From Gammaproteobacteria bacterium (GTDB lineage: Bacteria > Pseudomonadota > Gammaproteobacteria > Pseudomonadales > Azotimanducaceae), in the NCBI GenBank assembly GCA_002689445.1, contig NZGC01000089.1, positions 1 to 32,835 on the forward strand: a stretch of DNA of 32,835 nt, read 5' to 3'. Below the pieces are notes generated by a model. The model did not search any database. It was given only the letters and a program-made list of their open reading frames with translations, and was not told the origin of the DNA. This document shows, in pieces, positions 1 through 8,330 of the stretch. Position numbers and translations under genes: made by a program. Every line of letters begins with the position of its first letter. Position 1 is the stretch's first letter.

Positions 1-1
1 T

Positions 2-163
2 GATCCTGCAAAAGTTACGAGAACAGCTCTTCAAGCAGCTGGCTCTGTTGCAGGTATGATGATTACTACCGAAGCTATGGTTACTGATGTACCCAAAGAA
101 GATGCTCCAATGCCTCCAATGCCTGATATGGGTGGTATGGGTGGTATGGGCGGCATGATGTAA
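2..163 (+). CDS. groEL: Chaperonin GroEL, C-terminal end only
   Basis: Only the last 53 codons are in the window; the gene begins upstream. The frame reads [13 protein letters not shown], the conserved GroEL helix before the end of the equatorial domain. It continues through [11 protein letters not shown] and ends in a Met/Gly tail ([16 protein letters not shown]) at TAA 161-163. GroEL is the 14-mer ATP-driven folding chamber of the cytoplasm, working with GroES. The flexible GGM tail lies inside the cavity and is typical of group I chaperonins in proteobacteria. An intrinsic terminator follows 21 bases after the stop, so this is the end of the groESL operon. Confidence 0.97.
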   Translation, partial: DPAKVTRTALQAAGSVAGMMITTEAMVTDVPKEDAPMPPMPDMGGMGGMGGMM

Positions 164-184
164 ACGTCCCTTGAGTCAAAAAAA

Positions 185-209
185 CCCCGCTTTTGGCGGG
201 GGTTTTTTT
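185..209 (+). terminator. Intrinsic terminator of groEL
   Basis: A perfect 6-bp GC stem, CCCCGC (185-190) with GCGGGG (196-201), has a 5-nt loop and is followed by seven T from 203. It ends the groESL transcript before the DUF2835 gene. Confidence 0.93.
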
Positions 210-255
210 GTATGATGCTTTCCCTTGGAGCATCCATGTGTAAGATTTAGGGCCA

Positions 256-492
256 ATGATCGAACGTTTTAGTGTGCGAATATCTGCCGAAGAGATGCAG
301 CGTTATTATGCTGGCACAGCAAGAGTCGTTGTGGTGCGTGCAGAGAGCGGGCGGCGATTACAATTTTCTGCAGAGCACTTACGTCGTTTTGTGAGCACTT
401 CCGGGGTTGCCGGGTGGTTCGAGATCGAGTACGACGAGACAGGTAAGTTTCAACGCATAGAATGTTTGAAAAGGCTTGATCAGCCCGTTTAA
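256..492 (+). CDS. DUF2835 family small protein
   Basis: A 78-residue protein that I recognise as the DUF2835 family of gammaproteobacteria. The visible family pattern is an N-terminal I-S-A-E-E-x-x-x-Y-Y-x-G stretch, a central VVVR...GRRLQF strand pair, L-R-x-F-V, and a C-terminal G-x-F-x-I-E-Y-D-E...F-x-x-I-E-x-L. No catalytic residues, membrane segment or signal peptide are seen; it looks like a small cytoplasmic beta-rich protein. The function of the family is not known. It starts at ATG 256 with a weak AGGG just upstream. It lies directly after the groEL terminator and so has its own transcription. The family call is confident, the role is not. Confidence 0.85.
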   Translation: MIERFSVRISAEEMQRYYAGTARVVVVRAESGRRLQFSAEHLRRFVSTSGVAGWFEIEYDETGKFQRIECLKRLDQPV

Positions 493-504
493 AAGCTTAT
501 GTTT

Positions 505-518
505 ACAAAAATTTTTGT
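505..518. repeat. 14-bp AT palindrome
   Basis: ACAAAAATTTTTGT is a perfect palindrome between the DUF2835 gene and the PuuD-like gene. It overlaps a weak promoter-like stretch (TATAGT at 519-524). It could be an operator, but AT-rich palindromes also arise by chance. Confidence 0.3.
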
Positions 519-604
519 TATAGTTAGGGCGAATTAGGCGGCTACACTAGGTTTAAGTCGCGAACAATCCAGCGGTATTTGGCTAAACTACATAGGGGAT
601 GAGC

Positions 605-1282
605 ATGGATATACCATTATTTTCAGAATATGGCGTGAATTATCTATTTCGATGGGGACATGTGTTGTTCGGTATCGTCTGGATAGGTTTGCTCTACTAT
701 TTCAACTTTGTGCAAACCGAATACTTTAAAGAGGCCGATCCAGCGCATCGCTCGGGCGCCATTCAAAAACTCGTGCCCAGGGCTTTGTGGTGGTTTCGAT
801 GGGGAGCGGCATTTACCTTTTTAACCGGTTTGTATTTGCTCTATGTCTTGCATGGCGCGTTAACCTACGACATTACCGTTGGTGCCACCTTAGGTACTTT
901 GATGGCATTTAATGTCTGGTTTATTATCTGGCCCAACCAGAAAATTGTGATTGCTTCTGCGACTCAAGTTGCTGAGGGAGGGGAGGCGTTACCTGAGGCT
1001 GCAGCGGCAGCACCTAAGGCCGCTCTGGCATCGCGCACTAACACGTTATTTTCAATTCCAATGTTGTTTTTTATGGGGTCATCAGCGCATTTGCCCAGCG
1101 GTATCGTAACCGATGCCATGGCGGCTACAACGGCAAGCTTGGTTGCTGTCTTTGCGATCATTCTGATACTCGAGGTTAACGCGGTTCGCGGTAAACAAGG
1201 ACCCATGACCTCCGTGGCTGGCGTGATCCACTGTGGTTTAGGATTAACCGCAGTGCTATACGGATGTATGCATTTGCTGTGA
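605..1282 (+). CDS. PuuD-like urate oxidase N-terminal membrane domain protein
   Basis: An integral membrane protein of 225 residues with about six hydrophobic segments, matching the PuuD/urate oxidase N-terminal family (COG3748 type). It has a first-helix pattern R-W-G-H-V-L-F-G-I-V-W-I-G-L-L-Y-Y-F-N-F, an L-P-R-A-L-W-W-F-R-W-G-A-A region, and a late conserved S-S-A-H. The helix histidines are likely heme ligands. In PuuD this membrane domain is fused to a C-terminal cytochrome c domain; none is present here (no CxxCH), so this is the stand-alone version. I chose ATG 605 over ATG 599 because AGGGG at 594-598 is 6 nt from 605 but abuts 599. A terminator follows. No purine catabolism genes are nearby, so activity on urate is not supported; a redox or respiratory role is equally possible. 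Confidence 0.75.
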   Translation: MDIPLFSEYGVNYLFRWGHVLFGIVWIGLLYYFNFVQTEYFKEADPAHRSGAIQKLVPRALWWFRWGAAFTFLTGLYLLYVLHGALTYDITVGATLGTLMAFNVWFIIWPNQKIVIASATQVAEGGEALPEAAAAAPKAALASRTNTLFSIPMLFFMGSSAHLPSGIVTDAMAATTASLVAVFAIILILEVNAVRGKQGPMTSVAGVIHCGLGLTAVLYGCMHLL

Positions 1283-1308
1283 TCTTCAGCTCGAAATGAC
1301 TTAAAATG

Positions 1309-1334
1309 CGGGGCTCAACGGCCCCGTTTTTTTT
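1309..1334 (+). terminator. Intrinsic terminator after PuuD-like gene
   Basis: The stem is CGGGGC (1309-1314) with GCCCCG (1321-1326), a 6-nt loop, then eight T (1327-1334). It separates the PuuD-like gene from the coiled-coil gene that starts 11 bases later. Confidence 0.92.
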
Positions 1335-1345
1335 GGACGAAACCC

Positions 1346-2113
1346 ATGACCGAAGACTTAAAAAAAATCGATGACCTACCCTCGATTACTCCTGACGCTG
1401 AAGATGTGTCTTCTTATCGTCGCGGCAGTCGCTCGGAAGCCCCAAAACAGAGCAATTTCAATGGCATTCTGGTGTTTATTATCGCCCTGATGGTGGTGGT
1501 GATGGGATTTGGTGGTTACGTTTTGTTTCAGGTCCAGCAAAAATTAAACGAGGCAACGGTACTACTTGAGAAGAGTCAATCAGGAATCATTGAATTAGAG
1601 GGCCGGCTTGCAGCTACGGGCTCTGATGTGTCAGCGACCTTCGAGAAACTCCAAAATCAGTCAAATACCAATTTTAGTGAAATCGATAAATTATGGGCGG
1701 TAGCCTACCGTCAAAACCGACCCAAGATCGACCAAATCGCCGCCGACCTCGAGACCGCGGTAACAGAGTTTAAGGCAGAGTTGGATCCTATTGCTGGCGC
1801 AGTGTCGGGTGTTGGTGATCAGTTCGACGCCCTCAATAAAGAATTGGTCGACGTAAAGGAATTAGTGACCCTTGATAGCCAGGAACGAGCGACTGAATTC
1901 AGTTTGCTTCGACAGCAAGTGCAGGATCAGTCGGACGCACTTGAGACACAGCGGCGGACGCTTGCTAGCTTGAGTAAAAAACTTGAGGAGGCTAATGCGG
2001 ATATTCGTTCTAATCTTGAATACCGAAAGCGAAATAATATGGAAGTTCTCGAGTTGAAGAAGCGCATACAGCAATTGTCTGAGCCGTCGAGCACGGCTTC
2101 CGATGGTGTTTAA
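1346..2113 (+). CDS. Single-pass membrane protein with long coiled coil
   Basis: A 255-residue protein that I do not recognise as a named family. It has a charged, acidic cytoplasmic N-terminus (residues 1-39) and one strong hydrophobic helix at about 40-61 (GILVFIIALMVVVMGFGGYVL). A long, mostly helical, charged region follows with heptad-like spacing (about 62-245), ending in polar residues. By the positive-inside rule, and because the segment preceding the helix is basic (R-R-G-S-R), the coiled coil would lie in the periplasm. Such proteins often act as scaffolds, but nothing here proves it. Its TAA overlaps the stop of the convergent gspB by 4 nt (2110-2113). Start is ATG 1346, with a weak GGA about 8 nt upstream. 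Confidence 0.8.
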   Translation: MTEDLKKIDDLPSITPDAEDVSSYRRGSRSEAPKQSNFNGILVFIIALMVVVMGFGGYVLFQVQQKLNEATVLLEKSQSGIIELEGRLAATGSDVSATFEKLQNQSNTNFSEIDKLWAVAYRQNRPKIDQIAADLETAVTEFKAELDPIAGAVSGVGDQFDALNKELVDVKELVTLDSQERATEFSLLRQQVQDQSDALETQRRTLASLSKKLEEANADIRSNLEYRKRNNMEVLELKKRIQQLSEPSSTASDGV

Positions 2114-2721
2114 TCGTCAGCCCATTGACTGAGGACACTGACCGGTATTGAGTGATTTTGGTACCGAATAATAACTCCATCCTCGGTAATTTGACTGAGC
2201 TCTAAAGCGGACCCAAAACGTGCATTCTCTCTCAGCGCTTGACCATTAATCACCACCATCCTTAAAGCAGCGTCACTTGCGTAGATATGACTGGAAAAGC
2301 GGATAGCCGCAATTTCTCGATTAATCAGATCAGGAACCGTTGCGCTCTCTAGTGGTGTCGCTAGGGAGACTCGGGGCGATTCCTGTGATGTATCAGAGTT
2401 ACTGGAGGTCAGTGCTGATGGCGTTACCCTGGGTGCAACGTTGCTTGGAGAGCCTCTCGAAGACACTGTTGATCCCGACGATGAACCCACCTCAGGCTGG
2501 GTCCGAGACAACGTGGGTGACGATGACGATCCACTAAAGAAGAACAACCATATCATCAGACCGACTAAGTTCATCAGAATTAAAAGGCTTAGGATTGCTG
2601 TCCAGGAAGGACCCTGCGAACGTTTCCTATCAGGTTTTTGATGAATCGTATTGAGAGAGGGTGTTCGGTGTTGTTGTTTTTCTTCCTCTGACTTATTGAG
2701 GGCGTCGAGAATGTAGGACAT
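2110..2721 (-). CDS. gspB: Type II secretion accessory protein GspB/ExeB-like
   Basis: A 203-residue GspB-type protein. The N-terminus MSYILDALNKSEEEKQ is the family signature. A transmembrane helix follows (about residues 42-63), then a low-complexity Ser/Pro/Thr periplasmic linker. The conserved C-terminal T2SSB domain (about 138-203) has F-S-S-H-I-Y-A-S-D and R-M-V-V-I-N-G. With the GspA ATPase it is thought to help insert the GspD secretin through the peptidoglycan. Its ATG overlaps the gspA stop by one base (TAATG), so the two genes are translationally coupled. No other gsp gene is in the window; the main secretion operon must be elsewhere. Confidence 0.9.
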   Translation of the reverse strand: MSYILDALNKSEEEKQQHRTPSLNTIHQKPDRKRSQGPSWTAILSLLILMNLVGLMIWLFFFSGSSSSPTLSRTQPEVGSSSGSTVSSRGSPSNVAPRVTPSALTSSNSDTSQESPRVSLATPLESATVPDLINREIAAIRFSSHIYASDAALRMVVINGQALRENARFGSALELSQITEDGVIIRYQNHSIPVSVLSQWADD

Positions 2722-4454
2722 TACAGGGCGACTCCATCTAAGCGGGGGGTGGCAATGTCATCCGCATCGTTAATTTTGATCCAGGTTTTAACGCCAGCGA
2801 TGCCATCTGGGTTGAGTCCGCTGATCAATTGAAATTGTCTGACCTCTGACTCAAGCCTAGCGTCAAAAACATAGCCTGGCGCGGTTGTCCCGGGTCTGTT
2901 ATTGATCACTTGCAAGCGGTTTTTTAACCAATCAACCGCGGGACCCCGGTCGCCCAGCGTCAGTGGCGCGCGATATCCTGGCGGAGCCCGCCAGAGTAAG
3001 GTGAAGTTACCACTCCAGGCATCAAGCAGTTCGGATATTTCAATATCGTGGGTTTGCTCTCCGACGCTTAATTGCGCGGTATCTCGGGACAACTGCCGTA
3101 AGGTAAACCATTGGTTATTTAGGTTAATCACGACCGGTCTGTCAAACTCATTCATCTCATTAAGCCCGGCAATGCTGGAGAAGCAAAATAATCCGATGGT
3201 CTCTGCCAGTTCACAGGTTGCTGAATCTGGATCAGTAAAGTCGACCCCCCACAGCCCGAGCAGATCGTTGAGTGCTGCCCCGGCACGCGCGTGACCTTGA
3301 GTTAGGGCAAGGGAAGATAATCGAGACGATGATGTCTGCGGATCGGTGTTAGGATTTAAAGCCCTGGGGTTCGATGGCGATACGACAACAGTTTCTGCAA
3401 CCATGGCGCTTTGGCTTTCCTCAGACAGGGACGCAGAGGCCTCCTCTGCAGTGCCCAATAACGAACCCGACTCATTTGCTGCTATGGGTTGGTTTTCAGA
3501 GATTGTCTCGGCGGCCGGAGGTGCCGCGAGGGTGGGTTCTGCCGGATTGATCAGGAGCCCAATTAAAGCCGCTGCAATCAGGATAAAACCTGCAATCGAA
3601 ATTAAGGCAAGGGCTCTCCAGTTATACTGGGGTGAGGGTTGATCTCCAAGAATTTCCGCCGCCGCTTTCGCAACAATCTTTGGCGTTACCTGTAGCTCAC
3701 CTTCGGAATAGGCGCCAAGCAAAGACCGATCACAGATTAAATTGGTGATTCGGGGAATGCCCTGACTGATTTTGAAAATCCGATCCACGGATTGTTTTGA
3801 GAAGAAGGATCCTTTGGCGCCTGCAACCGCCAGACGGTGCTTGATATAGGCGGATATTTCCTCCCGGTTAAGGGCCCCCAAATGAAATCGAGCGGTGATT
3901 CTTTGCGAGAGTTGTCTCAGCTCGGGCTGCGCTAAGAGGGTCAAGAGTTCGGGTTGTCCCAGTAGGATAATTTGGAGGAGTTTTCTTTGGTTGGTCTCGA
4001 GATTTGTCAGGAGCCTGAGCTGCTCAAGCACTTCGATCGATAAATTCTGTGCCTCGTCGATGATTAATACAGTGCGGCGATCCTTGGCATGCGCGTCCAA
4101 CAAATAGCTGTTGATGCAGTCGGTCAGTACTTTTATCGTCGCATCCTTGGGATAGGCTATTTTCAGGTCATCGCAGGCAGCTGCGAGCATTTCTGCAGCG
4201 GTTAATTTGGGGTTTAAAATAAAAGCGGTATCAACCTGGCTTGGGATTTGTTCCAGCAGGCACCGACAGATGGTCGTTTTTCCAGTGCCAACCTCTCCTG
4301 ACAGAAGGATAAAGGCGCCGTCGCCTTGAATACCATAAAGTAGGTGCGCGAGGGCCTCACGATGGCGATCGCTCATGTAAAGGTATTGTGGATTGGGTGC
4401 GATCGAGAAGGGCGACGCTTTCAATCCAAAATAATCGTTGTAAATGGACGTCAA
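2721..4454 (-). CDS. gspA: Type II secretion ATPase GspA/ExeA-like with peptidoglycan-binding domain
   Basis: A 577-residue protein. Residues 1-270 are a cytoplasmic AAA ATPase: N-terminal YFGLKASPFSIAPNPQYLY, Walker A GEVGTGKT at 53-60, Walker B VLIIDEAQN near 124-132, and a Q-R-I-T-A-R-F sensor-like stretch. One transmembrane helix lies near 281-303 (ALALISIAGFILIAAALIGLL). A variable Ser/Ala-rich linker leads to a C-terminal peptidoglycan-binding_1 domain (about 500-560: L-G-D-R-G-P-A-V-x-W-L, ending L-N-P-D-G-I-A-G-V-K-T-W). In Aeromonas the ExeAB complex binds peptidoglycan and assists assembly of the secretin. It is the first gene of the gspAB pair. All key ATPase residues are present. 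Confidence 0.93.
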   Translation of the reverse strand: MTSIYNDYFGLKASPFSIAPNPQYLYMSDRHREALAHLLYGIQGDGAFILLSGEVGTGKTTICRCLLEQIPSQVDTAFILNPKLTAAEMLAAACDDLKIAYPKDATIKVLTDCINSYLLDAHAKDRRTVLIIDEAQNLSIEVLEQLRLLTNLETNQRKLLQIILLGQPELLTLLAQPELRQLSQRITARFHLGALNREEISAYIKHRLAVAGAKGSFFSKQSVDRIFKISQGIPRITNLICDRSLLGAYSEGELQVTPKIVAKAAAEILGDQPSPQYNWRALALISIAGFILIAAALIGLLINPAEPTLAAPPAAETISENQPIAANESGSLLGTAEEASASLSEESQSAMVAETVVVSPSNPRALNPNTDPQTSSSRLSSLALTQGHARAGAALNDLLGLWGVDFTDPDSATCELAETIGLFCFSSIAGLNEMNEFDRPVVINLNNQWFTLRQLSRDTAQLSVGEQTHDIEISELLDAWSGNFTLLWRAPPGYRAPLTLGDRGPAVDWLKNRLQVINNRPGTTAPGYVFDARLESEVRQFQLISGLNPDGIAGVKTWIKINDADDIATPRLDGVAL

Positions 4455-4490
4455 AAGATACTCTCCCTTGCGCTTAGCATAGCAGTTGTC

Positions 4491-5372
4491 TCAGCTCTGC
4501 TCTAGCAACTCTCGCTGAATGGTTGCATCCTTCTCCAGCCAACGATGGGCTAACAATTCACGGACCTGAACAGCGGACGATTTTGCCGCGTCATTCGTAT
4601 CGCTGGTGGGATTGTGGGGCACAGGCAGCGAGTCGATTTTGACTGAGATTTTAGGGGCATGCCCGGACAAAAAAGTCCAAAAGCTTGGGCAATATTCATG
4701 GTAGATGATGGTGACATCTAAGATTGCGGAGAGTTGTTCATCGAGGGCATCAACCACCATCGCCACCCCGCCACTTTTAGGTTTGAGTAGATGTCGAAAT
4801 GGGCTGTTACTTTGCATCTTTTTTTGGTGTGAAAAACGTGTGCCCTCCACAAAATTTAACACCGAAACCGGAGCAAGTTTGAAACGTTCACACGATCGGC
4901 GGGTGGTCGCGAGATCTCGACCCCGAAGGTGCGGCTTCTTTTTGAGCGTCGCTGGGGCATAGCGCTTCATAATCGGAAAATCCAGTGCCCACCAACAGGC
5001 CCCGAGTATGGGGACATAGATCAATGATTGTTTGATAAAGAATTTCAGCATGGGAATGCGCTTATTGAACAGCCGCTGAAGAATCAGGATGTCAGTCCAG
5101 CTTTGATGGTTGCACAACACCAAATACCACTGCTCAGGGTGCAAATTTTGAGGATAAGAGCACTCGACATTAAGCGCCTGCAACAGGTCAAGAATGCGGT
5201 TGTTGTTACTGATCCAACCTTCTGCACACTTCATCGCAAAGCGTGTGCAGTGGGGATGCGCGCTGGAAGGCGTGATGAGCCTCACCAAGGCGGCTGAGCA
5301 CAAAGGAATCGCATACAGCAGCGTGTTTACGATCATCATCGATAGAGTTGCAACGCCTCTTAAGGTTCTCAT
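4491..5372 (-). CDS. PlsC-family acyltransferase, YihG-like
   Basis: A 293-residue membrane-associated acyltransferase. It has an N-terminal hydrophobic helix (residues about 8-34), then the acyltransferase block I NHQSWTD (the H-x4-D catalytic pair). Next come a block II-like FPIMKRY stretch, block III F-V-E-G-T-R, and block IV K-P-K-S-G-G-V-A. The layout matches E. coli YihG and related proteins that acylate lysophosphatidic acid or lysophospholipids at the inner membrane. It starts at ATG 5372. It is oriented like gspAB, whose gspA start lies beyond this gene's stop, and like the DASS gene upstream, so a shared transcript is possible. The acyl-chain specificity cannot be read from sequence. 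Confidence 0.88.
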   Translation of the reverse strand: MRTLRGVATLSMMIVNTLLYAIPLCSAALVRLITPSSAHPHCTRFAMKCAEGWISNNNRILDLLQALNVECSYPQNLHPEQWYLVLCNHQSWTDILILQRLFNKRIPMLKFFIKQSLIYVPILGACWWALDFPIMKRYAPATLKKKPHLRGRDLATTRRSCERFKLAPVSVLNFVEGTRFSHQKKMQSNSPFRHLLKPKSGGVAMVVDALDEQLSAILDVTIIYHEYCPSFWTFLSGHAPKISVKIDSLPVPHNPTSDTNDAAKSSAVQVRELLAHRWLEKDATIQRELLEQS

Positions 5373-5483
5373 TGGCGACTTACCTTGTAACGCGTAATGA
5401 CGTTGAGCTGGCAGTTGAGCTCCATGGCGAGGTCCAAATCAGTCGAGGTGAGTTTAGGGTTAATGACGAGGCGCTCAAGAGGA

Positions 5484-6854
5484 TCATATCAACCACATGC
5501 AGAGGAGGCTAATAATCAGGGCGCCGATAAGATTGAGCGCGAGTCCCTCTTTGACCATCACTTTAATCGGAAAGGTCCCAGTACTGAACATAATGGTATT
5601 GGGTGCTGTGGCAACCGGTAACATAAACGCACAACTGGCGCTCATCGCTGCCGGAACCATCAGTACTTCTGGCGGTATCTTAGCCGCTAAGGCTGCAGCG
5701 GCCAAAATAGGTAGCATCAATGTTGTGGTTGCTGTGTTACTGGTGATTTCAGTCATAAACGTGATGGTTAAGCAGATTCCTAGTACTAGGAAAAAGGTGT
5801 CGAGGGTTGCCAGCTGTGTTAGCCACGCGCCAAGTTCGGCAGAGAGTCCCGAAGAGAGAAATGCTTTTGCGATTGCAATACCGCCACCAAATAAAATGAG
5901 CATGCCCCAAGGAATCTTCTCAGCGGCCTCCCAGCTAAGGAGACGCTCGCCCTTGCCATTGGGAATGAGAAACATGGTGACCACAGCCAATAGGGCGATG
6001 CTAGCGTCGTTAACGCTGGGCACAGAAAGTAAGTTGGACCAGCCTCCATAGGGCTGACTCCGAGTGACCCACGCCAACGCAGTGAGTGAGAAAATCAATA
6101 GTACTCGTCGCTCTGCTGTTTGCCATTTGCCGACAGGTGGCAGCTGAAATTCGCCCTGGTAGTTGAGCCCTCGGGTTAACCACAGGGCGACGATGGGAAC
6201 AAAAATCAACACAATCGGAACGCCCCAGCTCATCCAAGTAAGAAACCCAATTTCGGCTCCGGTTGTGGTGGCGTAGACCTCCCTGAAGACCAAGTTAGGG
6301 GGTGTGCCGATAGGTGTCCCAATTCCACCGATGCTGGAGGCATAAGCGATGCCCAATAACAATGGAACGTTCAAGCGTTGGTCGGGAGCTTTTTCGAGGA
6401 CCGCGAGGGCGACAGGCAGCAACATTAAGGTGGTTGCCGTATTTGAGATCCACATGGACAACAGCGCTGCCGCAGCCATGAATCCGAACACCAAGCGTCT
6501 GCTACTGCTACCCCCAAACAAGTTCACCATGGTGAGCGCAACCCTGCGATGCGCCCCACTGCGTTCCATGGCAGTGGATAAGATGAATCCTCCCATCAGC
6601 AGCAGGACCAAGGGGCTACCGTAGGCGGCACCGACTTCACTGGGTGTCAGAATGCCAAAGGTTGGAAAAAGGGCTAAGGGAATCAGAGAAGTGGCAGGAA
6701 TAGGTATCGGTTCAAAGATCCACCAGATCGCTGTCCATAGGGTTATGCTGGCGGTCAGTGCCATCGGTTCACCCAGGGAACTTTCTAGCCAGAAGTACAC
6801 AAGGATCGCAGCAAGAGGTCCGAGTAATGTAAACAGTAATTTTTGCCTGGCCAT
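5484..6854 (-). CDS. DASS (SLC13-type) sodium/dicarboxylate or anion symporter
   Basis: A 456-residue integral membrane transporter with about 11-12 hydrophobic segments. It contains the duplicated sodium- and carboxylate-binding motifs of the DASS family: SNTATT in the first half (I-S-N-T-A-T-T-L-M-L-L-P) and again in the second half (T-S-N-T-A-T-T-T-L-M-L-P). It also has G-G-I-G-T-P-I-G-T-P-P-N and P-V-A-T-A-P-N, both typical of the family. It probably imports C4-dicarboxylates or a related anion with Na+. Start is ATG 6854. It is divergent from sbcB with only 66 bases between starts, so the two genes share a very short promoter region. The substrate is not resolvable. Confidence 0.9.
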   Translation of the reverse strand: MARQKLLFTLLGPLAAILVYFWLESSLGEPMALTASITLWTAIWWIFEPIPIPATSLIPLALFPTFGILTPSEVGAAYGSPLVLLLMGGFILSTAMERSGAHRRVALTMVNLFGGSSSRRLVFGFMAAAALLSMWISNTATTLMLLPVALAVLEKAPDQRLNVPLLLGIAYASSIGGIGTPIGTPPNLVFREVYATTTGAEIGFLTWMSWGVPIVLIFVPIVALWLTRGLNYQGEFQLPPVGKWQTAERRVLLIFSLTALAWVTRSQPYGGWSNLLSVPSVNDASIALLAVVTMFLIPNGKGERLLSWEAAEKIPWGMLILFGGGIAIAKAFLSSGLSAELGAWLTQLATLDTFFLVLGICLTITFMTEITSNTATTTLMLPILAAAALAAKIPPEVLMVPAAMSASCAFMLPVATAPNTIMFSTGTFPIKVMVKEGLALNLIGALIISLLCMWLI

Positions 6855-6920
6855 GGTGAACGCCGTCTTCAGATGCCAAGATTATAAGATACAGTATTGA
6901 ATAAAACGAAGACCCAACGG

Positions 6921-8330
6921 ATGACCGATACTTTTTTTTGGTATGACCTCGAAACCACTGGGACCGATTCTCAGCTTGATCGGATTGTGCAGTTTGCTGG
7001 GCAGCGAACAGATGCGGCACTCAATCCTATCGGTGCACCGATTAATTTTTACATCAAGCCAAGCTGGGACACGTTGTTTCATCCTGAGGCAGCGTTAGTC
7101 ACCGGGATATCGCCGCGTGATCTGGATCGTGAAGGTTTAAGTGAGTTGGAGGGCCTCACAAAAATTTATGAATGTTTTTCCGAGCCGGGTACCTGTGTCG
7201 TTGGCTATAACAGTTTTAAATTCGATGATGAATTTATCCGGCAAGGGTTTTACCGAAATTTCTTCGATCCCTATGGACGTGAATGGCAGCATGGGAACTC
7301 GCGTTGGGATCTTATTCAGCTGGTGCGTTTTGCGTATGCGTTGCGCCCAGACGGAATACGATGGCCTGAAACGGCCTCGGGCAGACCTTCGTTTAAGCTC
7401 GAAGATTTGGCTGAAGCCAATGGTTTGCTACATGAACAAGCCCATGATGCGCTCTCTGACATCCATGCAACGATTGGACTCGCAAAACAGTTGCAGCGAT
7501 CTCAACCCAAGCTATTCGATTACCATTACAAGATGAGGCGTAAACATGCGGTGTTGGACGCGCTTTATCCCTTGGGTAAACAGGCCGTTCTGCTTACAGG
7601 AGGATATGGACCTGTGACGGACAGAACGCTAGTGCCGGTACTGCCGCTCATGCCGCATCCGGTTAATGCAAATTCCCTGTTGTGTATCGATCTTCGTGTT
7701 GATCCATCAACTTATTTAGATCTGAGCGCTGAGCGCCTTATCGATCGTTTTATGAAGTTTGAGCAAAACACAGGGGAGTATCGCTTGCTTCATCAAGTGC
7801 AAATTAATCGCTGTCCCCCTTTTGCGCCAATTTCGACGTTACCTGAGAAAACGCAGTCGCAATTGAGTTGGCAAGTCGATGACTTAGCGGGTTTCGTGAA
7901 AAAAATTCAGTCGACGCCCAAACTACATCCTCTTTTATCCGAAGCAATGTCAGCTGAATCGCGACCCACCTCAGATGACGTGGATTGTCAGTTGTACTCG
8001 GGTGGCTTTGTTAGCGCTGTAGATCAACAGCAATTTGCCCGCGCAAGACAATGGGTCAATGGCGGCCAAAGCGTTGTATTTACCGAGGAGAGGCTCAACG
8101 AACTGTTCTTCCGCTTTCGCGCCCGTCATGATGCAACGGGCTTAGTCCCAGAGGAGCATAGCCGGTGGATCGACTTTCTCCGCCGGCGGTGGATTAATGA
8201 GGATCGCCTGCTCGTTCGATACCAATTAACCTTAAGCTGCCAAAGCGAAGATCCCACGAACCGATTGTTGGCCGAGCTGATCGATCGCCTACAGCGCCAG
8301 GCAGCATCGGCTGCGATTAGCCTCGATTAG
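6921..8330 (+). CDS. sbcB: Exonuclease I (SbcB)
   Basis: A 469-residue single-strand 3'-5' exonuclease of the DEDDh superfamily. Exo motif I is Y-D-L-E-T-T-G at residues 8-14 (D9, E11). Motif II is around Y-N-S-F-K-F-D-D, and motif III is H-D-A-L-S-D-I-H-A-T. The SH3-like and C-terminal ExoI domains follow, and the length matches the E. coli enzyme (475). It degrades ssDNA in mismatch repair and recombination. I start it at ATG 6921, since DTFFWYDLETTG then lies where the E. coli N-terminus puts it; an in-frame TTG at 6897 would add eight residues. Its stop overlaps the convergent aminopeptidase stop by 4 nt. Confidence 0.95.
   Translation: MTDTFFWYDLETTGTDSQLDRIVQFAGQRTDAALNPIGAPINFYIKPSWDTLFHPEAALVTGISPRDLDREGLSELEGLTKIYECFSEPGTCVVGYNSFKFDDEFIRQGFYRNFFDPYGREWQHGNSRWDLIQLVRFAYALRPDGIRWPETASGRPSFKLEDLAEANGLLHEQAHDALSDIHATIGLAKQLQRSQPKLFDYHYKMRRKHAVLDALYPLGKQAVLLTGGYGPVTDRTLVPVLPLMPHPVNANSLLCIDLRVDPSTYLDLSAERLIDRFMKFEQNTGEYRLLHQVQINRCPPFAPISTLPEKTQSQLSWQVDDLAGFVKKIQSTPKLHPLLSEAMSAESRPTSDDVDCQLYSGGFVSAVDQQQFARARQWVNGGQSVVFTEERLNELFFRFRARHDATGLVPEEHSRWIDFLRRRWINEDRLLVRYQLTLSCQSEDPTNRLLAELIDRLQRQAASAAISLD

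Noticed and set aside
5497-6051. 184-codon plus-strand frame opposite the DASS transporter
   Set aside because: It is antisense to a clear transporter gene and has no family features.
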